From contig JANQNT010000008.1 in assembly GCA_028279445.1 (NCBI GenBank), positions 62,001 to 126,000 on the forward strand: a stretch of DNA of 64,000 nt, written 5' to 3'. Of this stretch, positions 28,909 through 37,645 are shown piece by piece. A model generated the notes under the pieces. The model saw only the letters and a list, made by a program, of their open reading frames with translations, did not search any database and had not been told where the DNA came from. The DNA comes from Tepidamorphaceae bacterium. Lineage in GTDB: Bacteria > Pseudomonadota > Alphaproteobacteria > Rhizobiales > Tepidamorphaceae. The translations under genes were made by a program, and so were the position numbers. The first letter of the stretch is position 1. Every line of letters begins with the position of its first letter.

Positions 28909-29141
28909 TACCGCTCACGGCGAGTTCGCCCGGACACTGTCCGCGCTCACCGCCTCCGCGAGGGCGGCCTGACCGGCCGAGCGCGCAGTCGCGCTTGCCG
29001 GCTTCGCCGGATCGAGAGCCCCAGAGACGCCGACGTTCGGTCGGACGCCTGGGTGCTCCAAATTCAGTCCGTGAAGGATGATGCCGTGAGGCCCGAAAAG
29101 TGGGAACCGGTTTTCGGATGAGCCGAGCGGCCAGCAAAACC
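28909..29141. repeat. convergent-gap mosaic repeat, copy R3
   Basis: Starts immediately behind the gpmA stop with CCGCTCACGGCGAGTTCGCC and continues with CGGACACTGTCCG, CGGCCTGACCGGCC and the AGTC-loop hairpin at 28983-28994 (four pairs). Its right part has GATGCCGTGAGGCCCGAAAAG and GTGGGAACCGGTTTTCGG, shared with R2a and, inverted, with R4, then GCCGAGCGGCCAGCAA shared with R4. Confidence 0.8.
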
Positions 29142-30074
29142 CTACAACCCGCTTTCCCAGCCCAGGATTGCGCGTTTGCGCGTCAGGCCCCAGTGATAGC
29201 CGGTGAGCGCGCCGGACTTGCCCAGCACACGGTGGCACGGAACCACGAAGGACATCGGGTTGCGGCCGACCGCCGCCCCTACCGCGCGCGCGGCCGTCGG
29301 CTTGCCGAGCTTGTTTGCGATGTCGCCATAGGTAGTGGCCTTGCCGAAGGGGATCTTCAGCAGCGTTTCCCACACCCGCACCTCGAAATCGGTGCCGATC
29401 ATGACGACGCGCAGCGGCCGGTCGGGATGCCAGGCGTCGCGGTCGAAGATACGCTGGGCGAGCGCAGCGGTGGCCTCGGCATCCTCGGTGAACGTCGCGC
29501 GCGGCCAGCGGCGCATCATGTCAGCCAGCGTGTTCGCCTTGTCCTCATCGTCATCGCAGAAGGCGAGTCCGCACAGACCCCTTGGCGTGGCCATCACCAG
29601 CGCAAGGCCGAACGGGCCGGGATGGAAGCCATAGGCGATCTCGACGCCATCGCCGCGATTGCGGTACTCGCCGGGCGTCATGGCTTCGTGCGTCACGAAC
29701 AGGTCATGCAGACGGCCGGGGCCCGACAGGCCCACATCGTAGGCGGTGTCGAGAACTGTCTCGCGTTCGGCGAGCAGCGCGCGGGCGTGGTCCAGCGTAA
29801 TGGCCTGGACGAACTGCTTCGGCGTCAGCCCGGCCCAGCGGTGAAACAGCTTCTGCGCCTGCGTCGCGTTGAGGCCCATCTCGGCGGCCAGCGCATCCAG
29901 CGAGGGGTGTTCGCGCCAATGTTCGGTGAGATAGCGGATCGCCCGGCGCACCCGGGCATAGTCGGCAAGGCTGATGCTAACGTCGGAGGGTGCCGTTGCC
30001 GGATCGGGGGCGGATGCGGTCGCGTCGATCATGCGTGTTGCGCCGTCGATGGGCGCGGATTGGGGGTGCAGCAT
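29142..30074 (-). CDS. AraC-type HTH / methylated-DNA-protein cysteine methyltransferase (Ada-like)
   Basis: About 310 residues with two domains: an AraC-type helix-turn-helix (residues about 30-115, SLDALAAEMGLNATQAQKLFHRW) and a C-terminal O6-methylguanine methyltransferase domain with FGKATTYGDIANKLGKP and active site VPCHRVLG (Cys near 279). The N-terminal zinc domain of E. coli Ada, with its methylphosphotriester-accepting Cys38, is absent. It therefore should repair O6-methylguanine, but the methyl-sensing switch cannot work as in E. coli. ATG 30074 follows GGAG by 9 bp; longer and shorter starts exist. Confidence 0.9.
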   Translation of the reverse strand: MLHPQSAPIDGATRMIDATASAPDPATAPSDVSISLADYARVRRAIRYLTEHWREHPSLDALAAEMGLNATQAQKLFHRWAGLTPKQFVQAITLDHARALLAERETVLDTAYDVGLSGPGRLHDLFVTHEAMTPGEYRNRGDGVEIAYGFHPGPFGLALVMATPRGLCGLAFCDDDEDKANTLADMMRRWPRATFTEDAEATAALAQRIFDRDAWHPDRPLRVVMIGTDFEVRVWETLLKIPFGKATTYGDIANKLGKPTAARAVGAAVGRNPMSFVVPCHRVLGKSGALTGYHWGLTRKRAILGWESGL

Positions 30075-30164
30075 GGCGTGGGCTCCGTGAATTGCGTCAT
30101 GCCATCCACATGCGCCCGATCCATCGCGCATTCCACCCGTTTCTTGCGTCGATTCCCGAGCAGA

Positions 30165-30683
30165 TCAGGCCGCCGGCGCACTGCGCGCGGTATGCAGCGC
30201 GCCAGCAAAGGCCGTCCTGAATTCCTCGCGCTCGTTCGGCGACAGCCAGTCGCCGAGCCGGATGCGCTTGCCGCGCGATATGACGCTGAGACGCAAGATG
30301 CCGAACTCCTCGTCGGTCTCGGTCTCAAGCTGCGCCCAGTAGGGATTAAGCTCGTCGCAGATGCGCCGGCCGCGCGAATCGACACGCTCCACGCGCAACA
30401 CATCATGGCTGAGATAGACCGTTTCGTGCGCATTACCGGACTTGTAGCTGGCGCGAAAGGCGAAGTAGATCAGCGCCACATCGAGACCGAAGAAGCCCAG
30501 CACCGGCCAGGCCCCCATCAGAAGAAAGCTGACACCGGCCACGAAACTGACGGCGCCGATCAGCGTCATCAGCACGACGAAACCCGTCGGACCCAACGAG
30601 CGGTGCGGCGTGATGACCGCCTCGAAAATCGGCTTGTCCGACCGCTTGTCGCAGGAATCGGGAATCGGGTTGGTCTGGCTCAT
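30165..30683 (-). CDS. DUF2244 domain-containing membrane protein
   Basis: 172 residues, two adjacent transmembrane segments (about 33-55 and 60-77: GFVVLMTLIGAVSFVAG, VLGFFGLDVALIYFAF) followed by a cytoplasmic beta-rich part. Matches DUF2244, a family of unknown function widespread in Alphaproteobacteria. The block FEAVITPHRSLGPTGF and the arginine-rich end of the membrane hairpin are typical. Divergent from nth with only 22 bp between starts, an arrangement common in rhizobia. Confidence 0.88.
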   Translation of the reverse strand: MSQTNPIPDSCDKRSDKPIFEAVITPHRSLGPTGFVVLMTLIGAVSFVAGVSFLLMGAWPVLGFFGLDVALIYFAFRASYKSGNAHETVYLSHDVLRVERVDSRGRRICDELNPYWAQLETETDEEFGILRLSVISRGKRIRLGDWLSPNEREEFRTAFAGALHTARSAPAA

Positions 30684-30705
30684 GGGATTTCAGTATAGAG
30701 ACCGC

Positions 30706-31419
30706 ATGAACGCGCGCCAGCCCCGTTCCCCGACCGCGTCGAAGTTACGCTCCAGGCCTGCCCGCCGGCGAAAATCCAGCAGGCTGGCGCCGGAGGACAT
30801 CGAGACCATGTTCGCACGGCTGAAAGCCGGCAACCCGGCGCCAACGACGGAGCTTGAGTTCTCCGACGCCTATACGCTGCTGGTCGCGGTGGTGCTCTCG
30901 GCCCAGGCCACCGATGTCGGCGTCAACAAGGCGACAAAGGGCCTGTTCGCCGCCGCCGATACGCCGCAGAAGATGGTGGCGCTCGGCGAGGATACGATCC
31001 GCCATTACATCAAGACCATCGGGCTTTATCGCAACAAGGCCAAAAACGTGCTGGCGCTGTCGCAGACCCTGATCGACCAACATGACGGTGACGTGCCGCG
31101 CGACCGCGAGGCGCTCGAAGCGCTGCCCGGTGTCGGCCGCAAGACCGCCAATGTGGTGCTCAACACCGCCTTCGGCGAACCGACCATCGCGGTCGACACC
31201 CATATCTTCCGGGTCTCCAACCGCACCGGCCTTGCGCCGGGCAAGGACGTGCGCGCGGTGGAGGACAACCTGCTGCGCGTGGTGCCGGAGGCTTACAAGG
31301 TCGACGCCCATCACTGGCTGATCCTGCACGGGCGCTATGTGTGCAAGGCGCGCAAGCCGGACTGTGCGGCGTGCGTCATCGCCGACATCTGCGTATTCGA
31401 TGAAAAGACGCTGGCCTGA
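30706..31419 (+). CDS. nth: endonuclease III
   Basis: Base-excision-repair glycosylase/AP lyase for oxidised pyrimidines. 237 residues, with a basic N-terminal extension. Helix-hairpin-helix LPGVGRKTANVVLNTAFG near residue 138 provides the catalytic Lys; the catalytic Asp is in VDTHIFRVSNR near 163. The C-terminal iron-sulfur loop CKARKPDCAACVIADIC has the CX6CX2CX5C spacing. ATG 30706 is chosen because upstream ATGs would run into the DUF2244 gene. Confidence 0.97.
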   Translation: MNARQPRSPTASKLRSRPARRRKSSRLAPEDIETMFARLKAGNPAPTTELEFSDAYTLLVAVVLSAQATDVGVNKATKGLFAAADTPQKMVALGEDTIRHYIKTIGLYRNKAKNVLALSQTLIDQHDGDVPRDREALEALPGVGRKTANVVLNTAFGEPTIAVDTHIFRVSNRTGLAPGKDVRAVEDNLLRVVPEAYKVDAHHWLILHGRYVCKARKPDCAACVIADICVFDEKTLA

Positions 31420-31444
31420 CAGTCCATTTCATTTTGAGCATGTT

Positions 31445-32122
31445 CTAGGCGGGCAGTGTCGCAGCCTCCCGCGACAGGCGCTTATGGGTGTGCACCATGA
31501 AGGCGGTGGCAAACAGCGGCGTCATCAGATTGAGCACCGGGATCGCCACGAACAGCGCGATCAACAGCCCCGCGACAAAGATCGAACCGCCGTTGGCCTT
31601 GCGCAGCGCCTTGACCTTGGCGCGCGGGCGGAAGCGGCCGGCGGCAAGCTCGAAATACTCCCGCCCGAGCAGATAGCCATTGGCGAGAAAGAAGGCGAGC
31701 GTGTTGATTCCGGGAAGCAGGATCAGCAGCAGGACGCCGATATTGACCAGGATGACGACGCCCACGAAGCGGATGCCCTGGACGATCGCCTCGCCCGTCG
31801 GCATGGCCTTGCCGGGCGGGTCATCGGGATAATCGACGCGCTCGACGATTTCGGCAATCTCGTCGAGGAAGAGACTGGCGACCGCGGCGGTGACCGGCGG
31901 GAACAGAAAGGCGAAGGCGGCAAGCCACGCCAGCACTAGAAAGATGCCCGCGGTCGCAAACAGCCAGCCGGCCAGATCGCCGCCGAAATGGACGAACACC
32001 TGCGAGCCGGCGGCAAGCACCGCCAGGAACAGCAGCAGCGTCAGTCCGACCGTCTTGAAAAGGACCCCGCGAAAGGGACGCGAGAACATCTGGTTGAATG
32101 CGGTGGTGGCGTCTTCGAGCAT
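31445..32122 (-). CDS. EI24/CysZ-like polytopic membrane protein
   Basis: 225 residues with about four hydrophobic segments, in the EI24/CysZ superfamily. Landmarks are FNQMFSRPFRGVLFKTVGLTLLL at the start (in parts), the re-entrant-rich middle VILVNIGVLLLILLPGINTLAFFLANGYLLGREYFELAAG, and GLLIALFVAIPVLNLMTPLFATAFMVHTH near the end. CysZ imports sulfate; in Alphaproteobacteria the function is inferred only, and no sulfate-assimilation gene is nearby. The stop lies inside a half copy of the GAGCATGTTC repeat. ATG 32122 matches the family start. Confidence 0.8.
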   Translation of the reverse strand: MLEDATTAFNQMFSRPFRGVLFKTVGLTLLLFLAVLAAGSQVFVHFGGDLAGWLFATAGIFLVLAWLAAFAFLFPPVTAAVASLFLDEIAEIVERVDYPDDPPGKAMPTGEAIVQGIRFVGVVILVNIGVLLLILLPGINTLAFFLANGYLLGREYFELAAGRFRPRAKVKALRKANGGSIFVAGLLIALFVAIPVLNLMTPLFATAFMVHTHKRLSREAATLPA

Positions 32123-32200
32123 GGTTGTCCGGAGCTGGGGTTTGAACGGTCGGCGGCGTTGCGTGGCGCCCAGTCGGGAGATAAGCAAAGGGTAGCGAAG

Positions 32201-32220
32201 TTGCACCTGCTCAAGTGCAA
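32201..32220. promoter_or_regulatory. operator-like inverted repeat upstream of PfkB kinase gene
   Basis: TTGCAC-N8-GTGCAA, perfect 6-bp arms, 15 bp before the kinase ATG and in the divergent gap with the CysZ-like gene. It could be an operator or a small leader hairpin. Only symmetry and position support it. Confidence 0.3.
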
Positions 32221-32235
32221 AAAAGGACACTCCGG

Positions 32236-33237
32236 ATGCCCGAACCAAGTTGTGATGTGATCGGCATCGGCAACGCCATCGTCGACGTCATCGCGCGCAC
32301 GGACGAAGCGTTCCTGGTGGACCACGGTCTGGCCAAGGGCTCGATGCATCTGATCGATGCGCCGGCCGCCGAGCAGCTCTATACGCAGATGGGGCCTGGC
32401 ATCGAAAGTTCCGGGGGATCGGCCGCCAATACTATCGCCGGCATCGCCTCGCTGGGTGGGACGGCGGGTTTCGTCGGCAAGGTCGCCGACGACGCGCTCG
32501 GCACCGTGTTCGCACACGATATCCGCGCGCTTGGCGTTACCTTCGACTCAACGCCGCTCAACGGCGGTTCGGGCACGGGGCGCTGTCTGGTGCTTGTCAC
32601 CCCCGACGGCGAGCGGACCATGAACACCTTCCTCGGCGCAGCCCAGGAACTGGGACCCGATGACATCGACGAAGCCGGTATCGCCGCAGCCGGCGCGGTC
32701 TATCTGGAGGGCTACCTGTGGGATCCACCCGAGGCCAAGGCGGCATTTCGCAAGGCGGCGGACATCGCGCAATCGGCCGGCGGCGACGTGGTGCTGACGC
32801 TGTCGGATTCCTTCTGTGTCGAACGCTATCGCGACGAGTTCCTCGACCTGCTGCGGTCGGGCCGTGTCGATCTGGTCTTCGCCAATGAGCACGAAGTCCG
32901 CGCGCTCTACGAAACGGCGGATCTGGAAACCGCCATGGCCGCGCTTGCCGGTGAGGCGCGCCATGCCGTGGTGACGCGCGGACCGCAGGGGTGCAGCATC
33001 TTCAATGAAGGTGCGCGCGTCGATGTCCCGGCCGAGCCGGTGAAGCGGGTCGTCGATCTGACCGGCGCCGGGGACCTGTTCGCAGCCGGATTCCTGTTTG
33101 CCCGGGCGCGGGGACTGTCACTGCAGGACTGCGGACGGCTGGCCGCGCTGTGCGCGGCGGAAGTGATCGGCCACGTCGGCGCGCGGCCTCAGGCCAACCT
33201 GCGCGAACGCGCCCAGGCAGCCGGTTTCGATATCTGA
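32236..33237 (+). CDS. PfkB-family nucleoside/sugar kinase (adenosine kinase-like)
   Basis: Ribokinase-fold kinase of 333 residues, resembling rhizobial adenosine kinases. N-terminal glycine pair in ESSGGSAANTIAGIASLGG, FVGKVADDALG, and the catalytic/anion-hole signature VVDLTGAGDLFAAGFLFAR near residue 273 (Asp base). DVIGIGNAIVDVIARTDE at the N-terminus is typical of the adenosine-kinase branch, which turns adenosine to AMP. Substrate is inferred. ATG 32236 follows AAGGA by about 9 bp. Confidence 0.88.
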   Translation: MPEPSCDVIGIGNAIVDVIARTDEAFLVDHGLAKGSMHLIDAPAAEQLYTQMGPGIESSGGSAANTIAGIASLGGTAGFVGKVADDALGTVFAHDIRALGVTFDSTPLNGGSGTGRCLVLVTPDGERTMNTFLGAAQELGPDDIDEAGIAAAGAVYLEGYLWDPPEAKAAFRKAADIAQSAGGDVVLTLSDSFCVERYRDEFLDLLRSGRVDLVFANEHEVRALYETADLETAMAALAGEARHAVVTRGPQGCSIFNEGARVDVPAEPVKRVVDLTGAGDLFAAGFLFARARGLSLQDCGRLAALCAAEVIGHVGARPQANLRERAQAAGFDI

Positions 33238-33443
33238 TCGGACGCTGTTTTGATTCCACTTGCCTTCTTGCTGGCCGCTCGGCTTATCCAAAAAACCGGT
33301 TCCCACTTTTTGGGCCTCGCGGCATCCCACTCTACCGGCTGAGCGTTTGGCACCTACGCACGCGACTGCGTGCGCTTGGCGTCGCCCCCCACTCAGGTCG
33401 TCACCCCGGACCTGTCCGGGGTGACGCATGGTGTGAACGGGGC
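33238..33443. repeat. convergent-gap mosaic repeat, copy R4
   Basis: The gap between the PfkB kinase and coaA carries, in reverse orientation relative to R3, the module AACCGGTTCCCACTTTTTGGG plus TGCTGGCCGCTCGGC. It also has CTACCGGCTGAGCGTTTGGC (compare R1) and a perfect hairpin CGCACGC-GACT-GCGTGCG (33357-33374). A longer, separate palindrome sits at 33399-33426. Confidence 0.8.
33399..33426. repeat. 28-bp perfect palindrome before coaA stop
   Basis: Arms of 13 bp (33399-33411 and 33414-33426; CACCCCGGAC / GTCCGGGGTG core) around a 2-nt centre. It lies 17 bp beyond the coaA stop on the minus strand. Without a T-run it is not a standard terminator; similar GTCACCCCGGAC palindromes are common intergenic repeats in Alphaproteobacteria. 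Confidence 0.8.
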
Positions 33444-34445
33444 CTACAGCTTGCGCAGTCGCACCGACTCGATGCGGTGGTCGGCGCCCTTGGTCAGGAT
33501 CAGGTCCGCGCGATGGCGCGTCGGCAGGATATTGTCTTCCAGGTTCGGCCGGTTGATGCCACGCCAGATTTCCAGCGCCGTGGTGCGCGCTTCCTCGTCG
33601 TCGAGATGCGCGTAGCGGTGGAAATAGGAGCCCGGATCGCGAAACGCGGTGGTGCGCAGGCGCAGGAAGCGACGCACATACCAGTCTTCGATGATGTCCT
33701 TGTCGGCGTCGAGATAGATCGAGAAGTCGAAGAAGTCCGATACGAAGGGGATCGCCTCGCCGTCACCCTGCAAGGGGCCTGCCTGGAGCACATTCAGGCC
33801 TTCCAGGATTAGGATATCCGGGCGATCGACGACGACATGCTGATCGGTGACGATGTCGTAGGCAAAGTGCGAGTAGACCGGAGCGGGCACCGATCGATCG
33901 CCGGCCTTGATGCGGGTCAGGAAGGCCAACATCGCGGCCATGTCGTAGCTTTCCGGAAAACCCTTGCGGTCGAGGTTGCCTTCCGCCTCCAGCACGGCGT
34001 TGGGATAGAGAAAGCCGTCGGTGGTGACCAGATCGACCTTCGGCATGTTCGGCCAGCGCGCCAGCAGCGCCTTGAGCACGCGCGCGGTGGTTGACTTGCC
34101 GGCCGCCACCGAGCCGCCCAGCCCGATGATGAACGGCGTTTTCTCCTTGCCGGCGTGGAGGAACTCCTCGGTCGCGCGGTACAACCCTTGCGTCGCCTCC
34201 ACATAGAGGCTCAGCAGGCGCGACATGGGCAGGTAGATTTCCTCCACCTCCTCCATCGAGAGCCGTTCGTTGAGACCGCGCAGATGATCCAGGTCTTCCG
34301 GCCCGAGCGTCATCTTGGTGTCGGCGCGCAACTCCGCCCACTGGGCGCGGGAAAACACCTGATAGGGCGAGAAATCGGATCGGTTCAACTGGTCCATGGT
34401 CTTCTTCTTTCGTGCTTTGCCAGTTTTCTTCGCTTCATTGGTCAT
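33444..34445 (-). CDS. coaA: type I pantothenate kinase
   Basis: Phosphorylates pantothenate, the first committed step of coenzyme A synthesis. 333 residues from ATG 34445. P-loop [17 protein letters not shown] near residue 109, [19 protein letters not shown] near the N-terminus, [40 protein letters not shown] and [10 protein letters not shown] are all CoaA marks. It is the last gene after hisE (16 bp gap), the conserved rhizobial his-coaA end. coaE for the last step is at 46602-47222. Confidence 0.96.
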   Translation of the reverse strand: MTNEAKKTGKARKKKTMDQLNRSDFSPYQVFSRAQWAELRADTKMTLGPEDLDHLRGLNERLSMEEVEEIYLPMSRLLSLYVEATQGLYRATEEFLHAGKEKTPFIIGLGGSVAAGKSTTARVLKALLARWPNMPKVDLVTTDGFLYPNAVLEAEGNLDRKGFPESYDMAAMLAFLTRIKAGDRSVPAPVYSHFAYDIVTDQHVVVDRPDILILEGLNVLQAGPLQGDGEAIPFVSDFFDFSIYLDADKDIIEDWYVRRFLRLRTTAFRDPGSYFHRYAHLDDEEARTTALEIWRGINRPNLEDNILPTRHRADLILTKGADHRIESVRLRKL

Positions 34446-34461
34446 GAGGCTGTATCGATCG

Positions 34462-34785
34462 TCAGGATTTGCGCGCGGCCTTTTCCGCGTGCCCGCTTTG
34501 CACGGTGCGCCGGGCAAGCTCGGCATAGACATCCTCCAGCGGCACCTTCGCAGCCGCCAGCAGCACGACCAGATGATACAACAAGTCGGCCGTTTCCGCT
34601 GTCACCGCCTCGCGGTCTCCGGAAACCGCAGCGATTGCCGTTTCCACCGCCTCCTCGCCGAGCTTCTTCGCGGCATGGGGAACCCCCCGCGAAAGCAGGC
34701 TTGCGGTATAGGAGTCTTTCGGGTCCTCGCCGGCGCGGCGGGCGATGATCCTGGCCAGCTCATCGAGATCGATGCGGTCCGTCAT
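34462..34785 (-). CDS. hisE: phosphoribosyl-ATP diphosphatase
   Basis: Second step of histidine synthesis, hydrolysing phosphoribosyl-ATP to phosphoribosyl-AMP. 107 residues, a free-standing HisE (not fused to HisI). The MazG-like core is visible: [29 protein letters not shown] and [15 protein letters not shown] (in parts) with the metal-binding Glu and Asp residues. Its ATG overlaps the hisF stop as ATGA, showing translational coupling. Confidence 0.97.
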   Translation of the reverse strand: MTDRIDLDELARIIARRAGEDPKDSYTASLLSRGVPHAAKKLGEEAVETAIAAVSGDREAVTAETADLLYHLVVLLAAAKVPLEDVYAELARRTVQSGHAEKAARKS

Positions 34786-35564
34786 GATGCAACCCCGTCC
34801 AGCCGCATGGCGAGACCGGCGCGGGCCATGTGCGCCTTCGCCTCGCCAATCGTATGGGTTCCGAAGTGGAAGATCGAGGCGGCAAGCACCGCGCTGGCGT
34901 GGCCGTCGCGCACCCCCTCGACGAGATGGTCCAGCGTGCCGACGCCGCCCGAGGCGATCACCGGCACGGCGACGGTATCGGCGATTGCCCGTGTCAGCGC
35001 GTTGTCGAAGCCCGATTTGGTGCCGTCGCGGTCCATCGAGGTGAGCAGGATTTCGCCGGCCCCAAGCGACACCACCTCGCGGGCGTAGTCGACCGCATCG
35101 ATGCCGGTGGGCTTGCGCCCGCCATGGGTGAAGATCTCCCAGCGCGGCCCGGCGCCGTCGTCCACCTGCTTGGTGTCGATGGCCACGACAATGCATTGTT
35201 CACCGAACTTCTCCGACGCGCGGGCGACGAAAGCACGATCGGTGACTGCGGCGGTGTTGATCGAGACCTTGTCGGCGCCGGCGCTCAGCAGCACCCGGAT
35301 GTCCTCCACCGTGCGCACCCCGCCGCCAACCGTCAGCGGCATGAAACAGGCTTCCGCCGTGCGGGTGACGACATCGAGCAGGATGCCGCGGTCCTCGTGG
35401 CTGGCGGTGATATCGAGGAAGCAGAGCTCGTCGGCCCCGGCGGCGTCATAGGCTATGGCCGCTTCGACGGGATCGCCGGCATCGACCAGGTCGACGAACT
35501 GCACGCCCTTGACGACGCGCCCGTCTTTCACGTCCAGGCACGGGATGACGCGGGTCTTCAGCAT
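34782..35564 (-). CDS. hisF: imidazole glycerol phosphate synthase, cyclase subunit
   Basis: Cyclase half of IGP synthase, working with HisH. 260 residues, TIM barrel with catalytic Asp11 ([14 protein letters not shown]) and the second catalytic Asp in [12 protein letters not shown] near 130; [20 protein letters not shown] and [11 protein letters not shown] are family blocks. ATG 35564 overlaps the stop of an upstream mini-ORF (TGATG) that duplicates hisF's own first 16 codons. The normal hisA-hisF junction is thus interrupted by 122 bp. Confidence 0.97.
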   Translation of the reverse strand: MLKTRVIPCLDVKDGRVVKGVQFVDLVDAGDPVEAAIAYDAAGADELCFLDITASHEDRGILLDVVTRTAEACFMPLTVGGGVRTVEDIRVLLSAGADKVSINTAAVTDRAFVARASEKFGEQCIVVAIDTKQVDDGAGPRWEIFTHGGRKPTGIDAVDYAREVVSLGAGEILLTSMDRDGTKSGFDNALTRAIADTVAVPVIASGGVGTLDHLVEGVRDGHASAVLAASIFHFGTHTIGEAKAHMARAGLAMRLDGVAS

Positions 35565-35686
35565 CACGCAACACTCCGGATGCATCGATCCAATCTCTCG
35601 AACGTCCTCGCGGCAAAGCCGCTGCGGGCGATGCGGGAGCGGCCGTCTTTGACATCCAGACAGGGAACGACGCGGGTCTTCAGCAT
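35564..35686 (-). pseudogene. 40-codon mini-ORF duplicating the hisF 5' end
   Basis: Starts at an ATG overlapping the hisA stop (TGATG) and encodes [16 protein letters not shown], matching residues 1-16 of HisF except Val7 for Ile7, then 24 unrelated residues ending CIRSVA. Its TGA overlaps the true hisF ATG in the same TGATG arrangement. Over the 48 duplicated bases there are seven or so differences, nearly all at third codon positions, while the 22 bp around the start are identical. It may be a recombination scar of an older or foreign hisF, or a translated coupling peptide. Confidence 0.6.
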
Positions 35687-36435
35687 CACGCCACCCCGCT
35701 TGCTTCACGGGCGAGACATTTCAACGCCTCGGCCGGATCGATGCGTCCGTCATAGAGCGCGCGGCCGGAGATCGCGCCTTCCAGGATCGCCGCATCGGGC
35801 GTACATAGCTGTACGATATCGTTCATGGAGGCGAGCCCCCCGGACGCGATGACGGGGATCGAGACGGCACGCGCCAGTCCAATCGTGCCCGCCCAGTTGA
35901 TGCCGGTGAGTACGCCGTCGCGATCGATATCGGTGTAGACGATCGCCGCGACGCCTGCGTCCTCGAAGCGGCGGGCGAGGTCGACCGCATCCAGTTCGCT
36001 GGTTTCCGCCCAGCCTTCCACGGCCACCTTGCCGCCACGCGCATCGATGCCGACGACGATGCGGCCGGGATGGGCTTTCGCCGCCGCGCGTACCAGTTCC
36101 GGATCACGCAGCGCGACCGTTCCGAGAATAACCCGGGCAATTCCCGCATCGAGCCAGCGGCCGATATCGTCTCGGGTGCGGATACCGCCGCCGAGCTGCA
36201 CCTTCATGCGCCCCGCGACCGCCCCGAGGATAGCGGCGACCGCATCGGCGTTGACCGCGCGGCCGGCGAAGGCACCGTTCAGGTCGACGACGTGCAGCCA
36301 GGGAAAGCCGAGCTCGGCAAAACTCGTCGCCTGATCCTCAGGATCGGCGTTGTAGACGGTCGCCTGGTCCATCTCGCCCCTGACGAGACGCACGCATTCG
36401 CCGTCCTTCAGGTCGATGGCCGGAAACAGGATCAT
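35686..36435 (-). CDS. hisA: ProFAR isomerase (HisA)
   Basis: Isomerises the aminoimidazole-carboxamide ribotide intermediate (ProFAR to PRFAR). 249 residues, TIM barrel. [20 protein letters not shown] gives the catalytic Asp8; [36 protein letters not shown] and [13 protein letters not shown] follow the family. ATG 36435 overlaps the hisH stop as ATGA; a GTG nine bases upstream is possible. Part of hisB-DUF2628-hisH-hisA-hisF-hisE-coaA on the minus strand. Confidence 0.97.
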   Translation of the reverse strand: MILFPAIDLKDGECVRLVRGEMDQATVYNADPEDQATSFAELGFPWLHVVDLNGAFAGRAVNADAVAAILGAVAGRMKVQLGGGIRTRDDIGRWLDAGIARVILGTVALRDPELVRAAAKAHPGRIVVGIDARGGKVAVEGWAETSELDAVDLARRFEDAGVAAIVYTDIDRDGVLTGINWAGTIGLARAVSIPVIASGGLASMNDIVQLCTPDAAILEGAISGRALYDGRIDPAEALKCLAREASGVA

Positions 36436-37088
36436 GGCGACCACCTGAGGAAATTGGCGATCAGAGCCAGGCCGAGCGCCTGACTCTTTTCCGGGTGGAA
36501 CTGGGTGCCGGCGAGATTGTCGCGGCCGACCATCGCCGTTACCGCGCCACCATAATCCGTGGTGGCGGTCCGTTCATCGGCGTTCCTCACTTCCAGATGA
36601 TAGGAGTGCACGAAATAGGCGTGCAGGCCCTGCGGTCCGGTGGCGATCCCGTCCAGCAGGGGATGGGCATCGCTGACCTGAAGCGTGTTCCAGCCCATAT
36701 GCGGCACCTTCAATGCGCCGTCGTTCGGCGCGATGCGTACGACGTCGCCAGAAATCCATCCGAAACCAGCCGCCTCGCCGTGTTCCAGACCGCGGTCGGC
36801 CATCAGTTGCATGCCGACGCAGATACCCAGAAAGGGCCGCGCCCGGTCGATCACCGCCTCAGTCAGCGCCTCCAGCATCCCCGACACCGCGGCAAGCCCG
36901 GCACGGCAGTCGGCAAACGCGCCGACACCCGGCAGCACGACGCGCTCGGCGGTGCGCACGAATTCGGGGTCGGCGGTCACCACGATGTCCGACGGCGAGC
37001 CGGCCTCCCGCGCGGCCCTCGCAAAGGCCTTTTCGGCCGAATGCAGGTTGCCCGAGCCGTAGTCGATGATCGCCACGCTGGCCGTCAC
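36432..37088 (-). CDS. hisH: imidazole glycerol phosphate synthase, glutaminase subunit
   Basis: Class I glutamine amidotransferase that supplies ammonia to HisF. 218 residues. Start [21 protein letters not shown]; nucleophile Cys in [14 protein letters not shown] near residue 86; His and Glu of the triad in [13 protein letters not shown] near the C-terminus. It overlaps the DUF2628 gene by four bases upstream and hisA by four bases downstream. Confidence 0.97.
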   Translation of the reverse strand: MTASVAIIDYGSGNLHSAEKAFARAAREAGSPSDIVVTADPEFVRTAERVVLPGVGAFADCRAGLAAVSGMLEALTEAVIDRARPFLGICVGMQLMADRGLEHGEAAGFGWISGDVVRIAPNDGALKVPHMGWNTLQVSDAHPLLDGIATGPQGLHAYFVHSYHLEVRNADERTATTDYGGAVTAMVGRDNLAGTQFHPEKSQALGLALIANFLRWSP

Positions 37089-37585
37089 CTGCCGGCCTCC
37101 GGGAACAGTCCGGTGATTTCACGCGTGGCGCCGGGTGTTTGTGTCGCGCGCGCAGGCGCAACCGGCGGCCAGTTGGCCGCCTCTGTCGAAGCCGATACCG
37201 GCTGGCCGACCCAGGCTTCGAAGAAGCGCTGCTCGGCACCCGCCACATTGTCCGCGATCACTGTGGCGAGCATCACATAGCCCTTGCGATCGAGGCTCCA
37301 GCGGCGCAACTGGCTGGCCTCGAAGCCGACCAGCAGCGAGAACAGCAAACCCACCCCCAGCAACGCATTGCCAAGCCAGGGAATGAATTCGCCGGCCAGT
37401 CCGATCGCCACGCTGACCGCCAGAATGCCCAGGAACACCAGCCACATCCGGTGCATCAGCGCCCATAGCAGGGGCACGACAAACGCCAGCCATGCGAAGC
37501 CGTCGCGCACGAAGATGACGCGTTCGGCGGCATTAGCGCTGGCCGCGTGCGCCCCGCGTGGGGCGTGTACCGTGTAGATCGCCAT
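37085..37585 (-). CDS. DUF2628 domain-containing membrane protein
   Basis: 166 residues. A short polar N-terminus ([11 protein letters not shown]) is followed by two or three closely spaced hydrophobic segments ([35 protein letters not shown] and [18 protein letters not shown], in parts), then a soluble tail with [13 protein letters not shown]. This is the DUF2628 pattern; function is unknown. It overlaps hisH by four bases, so is cotranslated with the histidine genes between hisB and hisH, as seen in other Rhizobiales. Confidence 0.85.
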   Translation of the reverse strand: MAIYTVHAPRGAHAASANAAERVIFVRDGFAWLAFVVPLLWALMHRMWLVFLGILAVSVAIGLAGEFIPWLGNALLGVGLLFSLLVGFEASQLRRWSLDRKGYVMLATVIADNVAGAEQRFFEAWVGQPVSASTEAANWPPVAPARATQTPGATREITGLFPEAGR

Positions 37586-37645
37586 GGTTGCTGTCGCTCC
37601 GGCGCAATCTGTTTTGAGCAGGACGCGCGGAGTTAAACCCCGGTT

